From Entoloma clypeatum (lineage: Eukaryota; Basidiomycota; Agaricomycetes; Agaricales; Entolomataceae), in contig OY751486.1 of the NCBI GenBank assembly GCA_963565915.1, forward strand, positions 1,054,001-1,118,000: a DNA stretch of 64,000 nucleotides, given 5' to 3'. The notes beneath the pieces were generated by a model that saw only the letters and a list, made by a program, of their open reading frames with translations, had not been told where the DNA came from and did no database searches. Both the position numbers and the translations under genes were made by a program. Of this stretch, positions 23,011 through 35,592 are shown piece after piece; the first letter of the stretch is position 1, and every line of letters starts with the position of its first letter.

Positions 23011-24330
23011 AGGCATTATTTAGATGCGCGCTGGAAAGCCAGGGTCAAATATCGGGTGGTGGAACGACAATCACACTCGTACCGAAAGGGATGATCTCCG
23101 TCTTGGATTCATCCTCTTTTTTGGTTCAAGACGAGAATAGGAACGTCTTGAAGTGAGGTGCTTCAAAGTTGGCAGGATCCAACTTGACCTGAACTCGGTC
23201 GTAGATGCGACGCAGAAGCGTATCTCCATGTCGACGAACTCAAACTTGGCCGAGGATGACACAACCTCGAGAAGGCCCTTCAACTTCGTACGCTCCTTCA
23301 AAGATAGCGTATCGACCTCCACGGTATCGAAGTTAGCAGCTAAAAGGGTCAAACATTCTAGAGTAAGCTCACAGGAGATGTTGTAGTACGCAGCGACCAT
23401 TCCGAGGTTCAGCGCAGAGACATCCATCTGATCCTCTGCGGATAAGGCGGACCAATTGTAATATTGTCAGGAGCAACCTACCAATTGCGGTGTACTTGGA
23501 GTTGGCAAGGCCATTCTCGACGAACTCCGAAAGATGGCTAGACAGGTGTTGATGGCTGCAGGTGGTAGTAGTTCAGATTCTGAGTCATCCGTCGGTAAAA
23601 ATACGTCCACGCCGCATCCTAGATGAAAAGGGATCAGAAAACTAGTGAGGAAAACAATCATCAATCATGTGCTCGTAAACCGCCAAAATACGGAGCATAC
23701 GTTCGCTTCTCAACCATTGTGGAGGGGCCCTAGGCGGAACAGTCCAACCGCGGTTCAAACAGATGTCGAATATGGCCCAGATAATACTGTGAAATATCTA
23801 TATCAAAACGTGATCCGGACCAGAGCGAAAGAGGCTTACCGCCCAGAGGACTGCTGCGCGAAGACCACGTCGGCGAGGACAATGAAAACTAGAGTAGAAA
23901 GTGAGACAAAGAGAAGATGCAGAAACTGTTAAGCTCCAAACTCTGGAACCGGGCCGTCGACTTGATAAGCTGGCACTTCTCAAGGAGAACGGCAGCGGAG
24001 TGGACGATGTCGACTCGGTTCTGGATCAGATCCTCTTGATAGAAGAGACAGACACGATATAAGCCGGGCGACTTGAGCATGCACACATACCTATTCCGCG
24101 AATCAGCCACCGTCGACCCAGGAGGAGACTTGAACTTACCCAAGCACGATCTCCGCATTCAGATTATCCGCCAGCTTCGTCGACACAGGGCAGCTGCTGG
24201 TTCAGCAAGCTCAGATAATACTGCTGTTTCACGATGATAATCCCCCCTCCAGCACGGCCTGCGACGACAGCCCCACTCACTTCCGGGTTGTATATCTGCG
24301 ACGTTAAGAGGGGAACATTTCCGTCATGGA
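23011..24330 (-). pseudogene. BRR2 fragment, copy B
   Basis: Minus-strand segments, from right to left: SQIYNPE and QQYYLSLLNQQLP (end of helicase cassette 1); EDLIQNRVDIVHSAAVLLEK and SAEDQMDVSALNLGMVAAYY (Sec63 domain); SLKERTKLKGLLEVVSSSAK; and a HFKTFL-like piece. Together they cover one contiguous part of Brr2 but in several frames with stops. It cannot be translated as a unit. It is oriented head-to-head with the FAS2 fragment to its right. Confidence 0.7.
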
Positions 24331-24339
24331 TTACCCACC

Positions 24340-26070
24340 TCGAGTCCGGAAAGGCGCCGTTGTGCTCATCCTGCGACAGGATAAGGCGTGGTTCGACGCC
24401 AAGTATGATCGATGAGGACGGCAGGAGGAGCTTGAGGTCACGTGTCCGGTTTATATCAGCGCCCAAGTTCAACGTACATGGGCTCTCTCTCTTTCCACAG
24501 GCTCATGTTCACTGCTGAAGAAGACGACCGGAACCCACCCATCGACACATGGCCGAAACCCCGGAACAGTAGCGTGAGTCGGTTCCAGAGCGCGAGTCGT
24601 GTCCCTTGCCCATACTGGCCCTTACGCTTACCAGCAGGGGTATGTACATCGAAGCCTTGTTAAGATTGTTTCTTGGCGCCTTAGTTCGGGGAAGCTCAGG
24701 GTGCGGGAGTTCATGTCGTCATGAGTGCGAAAACGGCACCAGCCCGCGGCATTCTTGCCTTCACATCGACGTCGACGTAAGGTTCCTCTTTACCATACCT
24801 ACTTTCCTACTAACCAGCGTTGTATTGTAGCCGTAAAGCTGGACGTTCTGCGCGCGGCGAACATGCATTAGCGATATATGGCATGCTTGCGGGCGCTGGA
24901 AGTTCTACCGCAGACGATATTGGGGTACTTTCGATCCATGGTGCTGGCACCAATGCCAACGTGAGTAAGTTTTACACGGCGGTGCTGCTGCTGTTTGGCA
25001 AATGGCAGGTCTGATACACAACGCCGCCGCGACGGGTAGCAATCGGCGCAGCGAGTGAGTGAACCGCCTCTATTGCCCACCAAATCTGACATGGGAAAAA
25101 GCAACATCTACTCTCGCTTTCAGGATAGGACCTTCCTCGTGTTCCCGTCAAAGTCCATTCATACCGATGGTATCCGGGCGGGGGTTATGGTATGCGGCCC
25201 TTACATCTTGCAAAAGATGACTTTATTGCAACCGACCTCTAGTCATTCAAGTGATCTCAGCCGGTGCGTTCCTTGTACTGTTCGTAATGAGTAGGTTCCA
25301 ATGCTCCAAAAAGGCAGCGCGAGAAGAGCGGTTTCAACGACTTGGTCGAAGCTGAAAGATGCTACAAAGCCATGAGCGATATGATGATCAAGAACTCGCT
25401 CGTGAAGATCAAAGACCATCCTCCTTACCTCGGCGAGATGGGGGGCAAGGTGCTGCTGAACTCGATGGCGAGGGCAACCTTCGACTCGAATTCAGGAGTG
25501 TACTCCTTTGCAAACGAACTGCCCAACAAAGTCTCATTCGATGCATCCAATGTCGCAGCTATTACTGCGGCTGGCGGGATTGGGGTATCTTCCGAGGCAA
25601 GCATCGGTATCGGTGTCGACCAAGGTTTGTTTTTATCCACATGTCACGTGAAACCATTATGTTCAATCAAGATATTTAGAGTTGATCTCGGCCGTCCCCT
25701 CTCATATTCCGACTTTTGTATCGCGCAACTTTACTGAGGCAGAGAGTGCTTATTGCCGATCTCAACCCTCGTTGGGCTGGCAAAGAGGCCTTTTTCATGT
25801 CGCTCGGCGTCAAGTCCAAAGGGGCTGCTGCTTCCTTGAAAGGCATTGAAATGCTCGACGTTCCCGAGACCGATGCTCCGACTGTCACCCTTCGCGGTGT
25901 TGCGAAGGCTGAAGCCAAAGCGAAGGGTGTCGGAAAGGTATTGATTTCGTTGAGCCATTTTGAGGTACGTCGACATGCCTCTTTATTTTTTGCCCCTTTG
26001 GCTCAACGACATTGCCCTAAGACTGTCGCAATCGCTTTTTCACACAGGCAATCTTGATCGCATTTTATAG
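24340..26070 (+). pseudogene. FAS2 C-terminal fragment, copy B
   Basis: The plus strand contains GAGVHVVMSAKTAPARGI, ILAFTSTST, then after an intron KAGRSARGEHALAIYGMLAG and ADDIGVLSIHGAGTNAN of the ketoacyl synthase domain. FLVFPSKSIHTDGIRAGVM and MIKNSLVKIKDHPPY follow, then RWAGKEAFFMSLGVKSKG and KVLISLSHFE of the phosphopantetheinyl transferase domain. The GHSKG loop is missing and frames change near 24,970-25,060 and 25,690-25,745. A start is absent: this is only the last third or so of FAS2. Confidence 0.75.
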
Positions 26071-26309
26071 ATCGAATCATGTACGCCGATCGTTGCCAAT
26101 AGAATTTACGCTTATCTTGTCGCCAATCACTCGGAAAAAGAGCTTAACTGCAGCTTTTACAAACGATATAAGTAAGTACGCTGGATGGACCATGGCGACG
26201 GTAAATACTTGGCGAGGAACACATGTAGGCCGACAGTGATTCGCTTCAAAGGCTTTCTAATTTTCTGTTCATGGAGATTAGCGCGGTCCTCGGCAGAGTG
26301 GGAGATTGA

Positions 26310-26408
26310 GACGCACCTTTTCCATTTCATCGAGGTCATTCGGCTCGATCCTGATTATCTTTCTCCCGATAAATTTCTCGATTTGCTCCATCTGATTCCG
26401 AGTTTCCA
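26310..26408 (-). pseudogene. DBP5 C-terminal scrap, copy B
   Basis: About 100 bp matching the minus-strand DBP5 end in copy C, where the full piece runs to 56,540. Homology between copies stops at about 26,408, so this marks the duplication edge. Confidence 0.5.
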
Positions 26409-27300
26409 GCTGCTGCAATGTCACTTCTCACGGGGTGACGAGAAGTTGCGCCTTTTTTTTTTCCTTCTCGACTAACAGGCGATCATACGCATGTGCTCTC
26501 ATACACGAATTTCGGATTGTTGGCGATCGGCCGGACGAAGATACAAAGACACATTTATCCCCCCATCTTTGGTTATTTGAGCCACCTCATTTCGCGAAAA
26601 GCTTCCCCGAATCCTCGCTTTACATTTTTATGTGAATAAATAATGTACTGATCCGACCACTTCAGCCAGCCATAATTTTGTGACAGATTTTGACCGTTTC
26701 TTCGCCTTTTCAAAGGGTCCAGTGACGTGTGACAAGAAGCAAATTTCTTCAAGAATACCTCCGAAAAGGCTAGAATCAGGCAGCGAAATCTTTGGGAAAA
26801 ACTTCTTCAAATCTCCCAGGCTCTCTGTGACACGTGACAGAAGAAATGGTTGGATCAGTACAGTACATTGATCACCACACATTCAAAAGGATCACTTCCT
26901 TGCAGAATCATTTCTTGTCTCATTAAAATGGTATGTATCAGTAATATCATTAATTCTTTTGCTTGGAATCAAATTCAACCTTGATTGAACCTGTGTATTG
27001 CACCTCTTCTATCAATCTCAAATTTGACTCAGAATACTTATACTGTAGTATTACAACTGTAGGTTCACATAACGCATAACACGGGGTCTTGAACTGAACC
27101 TATATGACCCTCGTAACACATAACATACCTCCATGAATATGTTCCAAAAGGAACATATTATTTATTTTTTCTGACTACCAAATGCCAGAGGCTCTAGTGA
27201 TTGGGATTTGGTGTTTCCCTGAGTCTGAATGCCATTTTTGGTTTGAATAGTGACAGGGTGGAATTTTTAAAGCCTTCAGGAGCACAAATCGAGCGATTTC
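26409..27300. other. No gene; AT-rich sequence leading into the satellite
   Basis: Around 26,725 and 26,830 there are related GTGACGTGTGACA and GTGACACGTGACA words flanking about 90 bp. From about 26,985 on, short matches to the 304-bp unit appear (TCAATCTCAAATTTGACTCAGAATACTTAT split into pieces), suggesting decayed outer repeats. Confidence 0.4.
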
Positions 27301-27618
27301 CAGTCCAATACAGTCATCTACTTAAAACATCATACAACCCATTTCACACACTCGGAATTATGTACAAAGTTTAGCTTCAAAAGTCCAATCCAGTCATCTA
27401 CTTAAAACATCATACAACCCATTTCACATCTTTTCCTTTCAATTACTAAGCTTACTAAGCTTACTCACTTCCAATACCCAAGTACTCCTGCACCTCTTCA
27501 TTGCTGACATAATCAATCTCAAATTTGACTCAGAATACTTATATACTTCAATACAAACTATTTCCCAGTTTCTAATAGACCTTACAGTTCAGTAATCCCG
27601 CACACCCCCTAATCACAC
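27301..27618 (+). repeat. Rearranged first unit of the 304-bp satellite
   Basis: A partial, internally shuffled unit. Unit segments appear out of order at 27,301-27,372, then normal order resumes from TTAGCTTCAAAAGTCC to the end. Confidence 0.8.
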
Positions 27619-30600
27619 TCGGAATTATGTACAAAGTCCAATACAAACCATTTCAGTCCTTTCACTTTCTCAAATTAGCTTCAAAAGTCCAATCCAGTCA
27701 TCTACTTAAAACATCATACAACCCATTTCACATCTTTTCCTTTCAATTACTAAGCTTACTAAGCTTACTCACTTCCAATACCCAAGTACTCCTGCACCTC
27801 TTCATTGCTGACATAATCAATCTCAAATTTGACTCAGAATACTTATATACTTCAATACAAACTATTTCCCAGTTTCTAATAGACCTTACAGTTCAGTAAT
27901 CCCGCACACCCCCTAATCACACTCGGAATTATGTACAAAGTCCAATACAAACCATTTCAGTCCTTTCACTTTCTCAAATTAGCTTCAAAAGTCCAATCCA
28001 GTCATCTACTTAAAACATCATACAACCCATTTCACATCTTTTCCTTTCAATTACTAAGCTTACTAAGCTTACTCACTTCCAATACCCAAGTACTCCTGCA
28101 CCTCTTCATTGCTGACATAATCAATCTCAAATTTGACTCAGAATACTTATATACTTCAATACAAACTATTTCCCAGTTTCTAATAGACCTTACAGTTCAG
28201 TAATCCCGCACACCCCCTAATCACACTCGGAATTATGTACAAAGTCCAATACAAACCATTTCAGTCCTTTCACTTTCTCAAATTAGCTTCAAAAGTCCAA
28301 TCCAGTCATCTACTTAAAACATCATACAACCCATTTCACATCTTTTCCTTTCAATTACTAAGCTTACTAAGCTTACTCACTTCCAATACCCAAGTACTCC
28401 TGCACCTCTTCATTGCTGACATAATCAATCTCAAATTTGACTCAGAATACTTATATACTTCAATACAAACTATTTCCCAGTTTCTAATAGACCTTACAGT
28501 TCAGTAATCCCGCACACCCCCTAATCACACTCGGAATTATGTACAAAGTCCAATACAAACCATTTCAGTCCTTTCACTTTCTCAAATTAGCTTCAAAAGT
28601 CCAATCCAGTCATCTACTTAAAACATCATACAACCCATTTCACATCTTTTCCTTTCAATTACTAAGCTTACTAAGCTTACTCACTTCCAATACCCAAGTA
28701 CTCCTGCACCTCTTCATTGCTGACATAATCAATCTCAAATTTGACTCAGAATACTTATATACTTCAATACAAACTATTTCCCAGTTTCTAATAGACCTTA
28801 CAGTTCAGTAATCCCGCACACCCCCTAATCACACTCGGAATTATGTACAAAGTCCAATACAAACCATTTCAGTCCTTTCACTTTCTCAAATTAGCTTCAA
28901 AAGTCCAATCCAGTCATCTACTTAAAACATCATACAACCCATTTCACATCTTTTCCTTTCAATTACTAAGCTTACTAAGCTTACTCACTTCCAATACCCA
29001 AGTACTCCTGCACCTCTTCATTGCTGACATAATCAATCTCAAATTTGACTCAGAATACTTATATACTTCAATACAAACTATTTCCCAGTTTCTAATAGAC
29101 CTTACAGTTCAGTAATCCCGCACACCCCCTAATCACACTCGGAATTATGTACAAAGTCCAATACAAACCATTTCAGTCCTTTCACTTTCTCAAATTAGCT
29201 TCAAAAGTCCAATCCAGTCATCTACTTAAAACATCATACAACCCATTTCACATCTTTTCCTTTCAATTACTAAGCTTACTAAGCTTACTCACTTCCAATA
29301 CCCAAGTACTCCTGCACCTCTTCATTGCTGACATAATCAATCTCAAATTTGACTCAGAATACTTATATACTTCAATACAAACTATTTCCCAGTTTCTAAT
29401 AGACCTTACAGTTCAGTAATCCCGCACACCCCCTAATCACACTCGGAATTATGTACAAAGTCCAATACAAACCATTTCAGTCCTTTCACTTTCTCAAATT
29501 AGCTTCAAAAGTCCAATCCAGTCATCTACTTAAAACATCATACAACCCATTTCACATCTTTTCCTTTCAATTACTAAGCTTACTAAGCTTACTCACTTCC
29601 AATACCCAAGTACTCCTGCACCTCTTCATTGCTGACATAATCAATCTCAAATTTGACTCAGAATACTTATATACTTCAATACAAACTATTTCCCAGTTTC
29701 TAATAGACCTTACAGTTCAGTAATCCCGCACACCCCCTAATCACACTCGGAATTATGTACAAAGTCCAATACAAACCATTTCAGTCCTTTCACTTTCTCA
29801 AATTAGCTTCAAAAGTCCAATCCAGTCATCTACTTAAAACATCATACAACCCATTTCACATCTTTTCCTTTCAATTACTAAGCTTACTAAGCTTACTCAC
29901 TTCCAATACCCAAGTACTCCTGCACCTCTTCATTGCTGACATAATCAATCTCAAATTTGACTCAGAATACTTATATACTTCAATACAAACTATTTCCCAG
30001 TTTCTAATAGACCTTACAGTTCAGTAATCCCGCACACCCCCTAATCACACTCGGAATTATGTACAAAGTCCAATACAAACCATTTCAGTCCTTTCACTTT
30101 CTCAAATTAGCTTCAAAAGTCCAATCCAGTCATCTACTTAAAACATCATACAACCCATTTCACATCTTTTCCTTTCAATTACTAAGCTTACTAAGCTTAC
30201 TCACTTCCAATACCCAAGTACTCCTGCACCTCTTCATTGCTGACATAATCAATCTCAAATTTGACTCAGAATACTTATATACTTCAATACAAACTATTTC
30301 CCAGTTTCTAATAGACCTTACAGTTCAGTAATCCCGCACACCCCCTAATCACACTCGGAATTATGTACAAAGTCCAATACAAACCATTTCAGTCCTTTCA
30401 CTTTCTCAAATTAGCTTCAAAAGTCCAATCCAGTCATCTACTTAAAACATCATACAACCCATTTCACATCTTTTCCTTTCAATTACTAAGCTTACTAAGC
30501 TTACTCACTTCCAATACCCAAGTACTCCTGCACCTCTTCATTGCTGACATAATCAATCTCAAATTTGACTCAGAATACTTATATACTTCAATACAAACTA

Positions 30601-32786
30601 TTTCCCAGTTTCTAATAGACCTTACAGTTCAGTAATCCCGCACACCCCCTAATCACACTCGGAATTATGTACAAAGTCCAATACAAACCATTTCAGTCCT
30701 TTCACTTTCTCAAATTAGCTTCAAAAGTCCAATCCAGTCATCTACTTAAAACATCATACAACCCATTTCACATCTTTTCCTTTCAATTACTAAGCTTACT
30801 AAGCTTACTCACTTCCAATACCCAAGTACTCCTGCACCTCTTCATTGCTGACATAATCAATCTCAAATTTGACTCAGAATACTTATATACTTCAATACAA
30901 ACTATTTCCCAGTTTCTAATAGACCTTACAGTTCAGTAATCCCGCACACCCCCTAATCACACTCGGAATTATGTACAAAGTCCAATACAAACCATTTCAG
31001 TCCTTTCACTTTCTCAAATTAGCTTCAAAAGTCCAATCCAGTCATCTACTTAAAACATCATACAACCCATTTCACATCTTTTCCTTTCAATTACTAAGCT
31101 TACTAAGCTTACTCACTTCCAATACCCAAGTACTCCTGCACCTCTTCATTGCTGACATAATCAATCTCAAATTTGACTCAGAATACTTATATACTTCAAT
31201 ACAAACTATTTCCCAGTTTCTAATAGACCTTACAGTTCAGTAATCCCGCACACCCCCTAATCACACTCGGAATTATGTACAAAGTCCAATACAAACCATT
31301 TCAGTCCTTTCACTTTCTCAAATTAGCTTCAAAAGTCCAATCCAGTCATCTACTTAAAACATCATACAACCCATTTCACATCTTTTCCTTTCAATTACTA
31401 AGCTTACTAAGCTTACTCACTTCCAATACCCAAGTACTCCTGCACCTCTTCATTGCTGACATAATCAATCTCAAATTTGACTCAGAATACTTATATACTT
31501 CAATACAAACTATTTCCCAGTTTCTAATAGACCTTACAGTTCAGTAATCCCGCACACCCCCTAATCACACTCGGAATTATGTACAAAGTCCAATACAAAC
31601 CATTTCAGTCCTTTCACTTTCTCAAATTAGCTTCAAAAGTCCAATCCAGTCATCTACTTAAAACATCATACAACCCATTTCACATCTTTTCCTTTCAATT
31701 ACTAAGCTTACTAAGCTTACTCACTTCCAATACCCAAGTACTCCTGCACCTCTTCATTGCTGACATAATCAATCTCAAATTTGACTCAGAATACTTATAT
31801 ACTTCAATACAAACTATTTCCCAGTTTCTAATAGACCTTACAGTTCAGTAATCCCGCACACCCCCTAATCACACTCGGAATTATGTACAAAGTCCAATAC
31901 AAACCATTTCAGTCCTTTCACTTTCTCAAATTAGCTTCAAAAGTCCAATCCAGTCATCTACTTAAAACATCATACAACCCATTTCACATCTTTTCCTTTC
32001 AATTACTAAGCTTACTAAGCTTACTCACTTCCAATACCCAAGTACTCCTGCACCTCTTCATTGCTGACATAATCAATCTCAAATTTGACTCAGAATACTT
32101 ATATACTTCAATACAAACTATTTCCCAGTTTCTAATAGACCTTACAGTTCAGTAATCCCGCACACCCCCTAATCACACTCGGAATTATGTACAAAGTCCA
32201 ATACAAACCATTTCAGTCCTTTCACTTTCTCAAATTAGCTTCAAAAGTCCAATCCAGTCATCTACTTAAAACATCATACAACCCATTTCACATCTTTTCC
32301 TTTCAATTACTAAGCTTACTAAGCTTACTCACTTCCAATACCCAAGTACTCCTGCACCTCTTCATTGCTGACATAATCAATCTCAAATTTGACTCAGAAT
32401 ACTTATATACTTCAATACAAACTATTTCCCAGTTTCTAATAGACCTTACAGTTCAGTAATCCCGCACACCCCCTAATCACACTCGGAATTATGTACAAAG
32501 TCCAATACAAACCATTTCAGTCCTTTCACTTTCTCAAATTAGCTTCAAAAGTCCAATCCAGTCATCTACTTAAAACATCATACAACCCATTTCACATCTT
32601 TTCCTTTCAATTACTAAGCTTACTAAGCTTACTCACTTCCAATACCCAAGTACTCCTGCACCTCTTCATTGCTGACATAATCAATCTCAAATTTGACTCA
32701 GAATACTTATATACTTCAATACAAACTATTTCCCAGTTTCTAATAGACCTTACAGTTCAGTAATCCCGCACACCCCCTAATCACAG
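27619..32786 (+). repeat. Tandem satellite, 17 x 304 bp, apparently identical units
   Basis: The unit starts ACACTCGGAATTATGTAC and ends CACCCCCTAATC. It recurs every 304 bp exactly 17 times, with no difference noticed by eye. Each unit is AT-rich and contains a TACTAAGCT direct doublet. Each also has one 90-codon open frame in the same position. I regard that frame as a by-product, because it has no neighbours, no known motif and biased composition. The last unit breaks off at CCCTAATCAC. A 123-bp inverted piece of the unit lies at 45,312-45,434 beside an LTR. Identity this high means very recent amplification or homogenisation, or an assembly artefact. Confidence 0.95.
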
Positions 32787-35478
32787 AATACTTGCTACAG
32801 TTTTATATTTGTACTTGTTTGGCCATCACATATAATATAAACATGTATAAACAACATAAACATTCCAGCCCAGGATTGTGAATATCATATATAAACACAC
32901 TTAAGAAGGATCTGATGAGTATAGCAATCAGGACCTTGAAATATGTGCAAAACACACTGGTTCACAGATGTTGAAACCAATGTGTGTCTCAACTCATGCA
33001 TATCATAATACATATGGTGATCTGAAGGCTATACTCAATAGATTCTTTTGGGGGTCTTTTGTATATCCAAGGTATACATGATCAATGTATTTACCCACCT
33101 CCTCATCACTCTTATCATATCAGACCATCAAGACAAGATTGCAATAAAGTCAAAATGCCTCAATGACTGAACGGCATGCTGAACTACGGGGTGCTCATGT
33201 GAAATGCAAAGCGGCCAGATGGTAATGATTCCAGGTATGGACCTGCACAAATGACTGTCTTCTCACCCAATGGCCACTTGCGTAAAATGCTTAGTCGGTT
33301 GATCCACATTGGCGGGACCAAAGTGCTGTCATCAAACAAACTACTTGCTGTTGCCAAACAAGTCATCTGTCCATCCCACCACTGCAAACTCAATCCGCTC
33401 ACGTGTTTTACATGGGGCATATTATACAACATACTCAAGCACAATAAGCAGTCAATAATCAAGAGTTAATGAATCAGTTATGAGTTTTGCTCTGACCGTG
33501 ACATGACCTGGTTTAACCAGTGTTAACTGCTGCTGCAGTCACAAGTGGTTTAGGTTATGAGTGGTTGAAATCTGGTTAGGTTAAGGTCATGAGTGGGTAA
33601 TTACCCTAACCTTTAAACACTAGCTCGGCTGAGTGCTTCACGTGAGTTGCTGCATCACCATCCATCCCTCTCTATTCACTTCTCGTCCCGACAATTCACA
33701 TATCGCCTTTTGTGCTACAGCCTTGTTTCTAGTCTGAATATATTGTCAAATTTTGATATTAATGTCATTCTGACCAACAATTGTCAAGCGCCTTTGTTAA
33801 GCAAACCCATCTAAGTGTTTTACACAAGGCGCAAGTTGTACCTTCCAGTGGCTATTCCAGAGACCCACAAGATCCGCCTAGTGTTTTATGTGAGTGGCTG
33901 TCTGACATCCATTTCTCATTCTACAGCCTCTTTTCTAGCCTGGAAAAGGTAAGAAATATTGTCAAGTTTTGACCTTAACCTCATACTGACTAACAGTTGT
34001 CAAGAAAATGTAACAGGGCATGGTGTCGCATGCGGCAAAGTGTATACTCTCTTTTGCAGCTTGATGGATTGTTACAGCAATAGCCTACAATTAGTTCACG
34101 GATCAAGTCATGTGGGTTCATACTGTTTCCACACACAAGTCCCTCAGTAGGTCGACTTGGTCAAGGTCAGCAAGCTCCTCAGAAGGACAACTTGGTTCAG
34201 TTCTAGCAGAGCTAAGTCCTCGCAAGGCACTTAGTTTGAGAGCATTCAAAGAAGTGGACAGGTAAGCATTAATTGCCTAGGTCAAGCTGAGGACCTCTAT
34301 TCTAAGTTACAAGTCTTTATATTTGTAATCCTATGGCTATAAATAAGTAATGCTGCACAGGAGCTAAGTAAGCCATTGGTTAGTTAAATGTTTCAAGAGT
34401 TTTGGCATAAGAGTCAGAGATAAGGCCTTGAGGCCATGAGTCATAGATAACAAGTGAAAAAGTGTACAAATAAAGTCAAGTCTGAGTCATATCGCTGTTA
34501 GAGGGGACACATGTCCCAGGATCATCGGAGTTAAGTGAAACAGGGTTTGATATAGATCAAGGGTCGTGGGGTCATGTGAAGGTGCATGAGAAAGGGTGGA
34601 AAAGTATAACATTACTCCCATCTATGCTTGAAATCACCAGCTTCAATGTTTCAAGTTGCCATGTTATGCACAGCATTGTCATTGAATTCATATTGGTCAT
34701 CTCTGAGCTCTGCATGAGCTGGGCCTAGGCACTCATAGTTATAATGCCCAGGCACTTTTCTCCAGTACTTTTGACATACATAGAGTCCACATTGACATTT
34801 GATATGTCCTCCGCTGGCACAGACCACATTTGTATCCCTTGTCAATGTGCAGCCATCCTGCAGGACGGCGCCAAGATCCGCTCAGGGAGTGAGCACGTCC
34901 ATGCACATCAATTTCATAACCAACACAATCAGGCTCATTTGTAAGCCTGAGGTCGATGGGGATCTGCAATGAAGATCCATGTCCTAATGGGATAGACATG
35001 ATCGTGCTTGTGGTTTTTCTCCTGGAGCGCTTGATGACTCCATAAGATTCCTTTGATGTCAGTTTTGATGTTGGAGAGGCTTCGGTCGCTGGTCAAGGGT
35101 GATGTGGTTTCAGTGGAGGAGGGGGTAGTTCAGGTGTCAGGGTTCCTGACAACAAGTGGAATAGGGTCGGGAACGGGAGTTGGTTCAGGAGTGGTGGTAA
35201 GATCGGGGAGGGGAGTGGTTAAGATGGGGCTCTCTATGGGTGGGTTGAGCAGCGTGACATCGGGGGTATTTGTGCAGTTGTTGAACAGTTGTTCAAACTG
35301 CTGGTAGATGCCTCAGTCTAACAGTGTATCAATGTGTCCTTCAATGAGTTGGGCGATGTTGGTGGTGGTGTCATAGTGAAATTGGTGGAATGTGATTAGT
35401 CCAAACAGTGTGTTGACCAGGAATTGGTTGGTCTTATCGTCAATGTGTCGCAGCACTCTGTCATTGTGATCTGGGTTG
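32787..35478. other. 2.7 kb between satellite and retrotransposon, no clear gene
   Basis: Mostly AT-rich with diverged internal repeats such as TGAGTGGTTGAAATCTGGTTAGG near 33,555. A minus-strand Cys-rich frame at 34,651-34,845 (VCASGGHIKCQCGLYVCQKYW) could be the zinc-ribbon end of a PiggyBac-type transposase, but I see no DDE domain. No other family is recognised. Confidence 0.35.
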
Positions 35479-35592
35479 TGTTGAGGCGATGCTAAGTCAA
35501 ATGATGTTGCAAGCCCAAACAGTTGAACTTAAGATGTGGAATGTGGAACAATGAAGAAAGGCTGTATTGCCAAGAGACCCAACTCCAGTTTC
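35479..35592. repeat. Partial LTR of outer Ty3 element (distal end)
   Basis: The first ~110 bp of the sequence at 45,028-45,310 (TGTTGAGGCGATGCTAAGTC ... GCCAAGAGACCCA) recurs here in the same orientation. It then joins directly to chromodomain-region sequence, so the remainder of this LTR has been lost. Confidence 0.5.

Larger units (their letters stand above)
22838..26408. repeat. Segmental duplication, mosaic copy B
   Basis: Aligns at a constant offset of +29,738 with 52,576-56,146. By eye the central 3.2 kb differs at only a few positions (e.g. near 23,386, 23,535 and 26,375), and the left 70 bp is more diverged. It holds, left to right, POL1 start (minus), BRR2 (minus), FAS2 (plus) and DBP5 end (minus). 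Most of it (to about 25,900) is also present inverted at 1-2,420. Confidence 0.9.

Noticed and set aside
27627..32763. Seventeen identical 90-codon open frames, one per satellite unit
   Set aside because: They are a consequence of unit identity. No known motif, no splice or start context, AT-rich composition. Not listed as genes.
27619..32786. CRISPR-like regular repeat
   Set aside because: Units are contiguous 304-bp tandem copies without unique spacers, and the genome is fungal.
34651..34999. PiggyBac-type zinc ribbon end
   Set aside because: Cys spacing is suggestive but two frames are needed and no DDE domain is nearby. Only mentioned in the region note.
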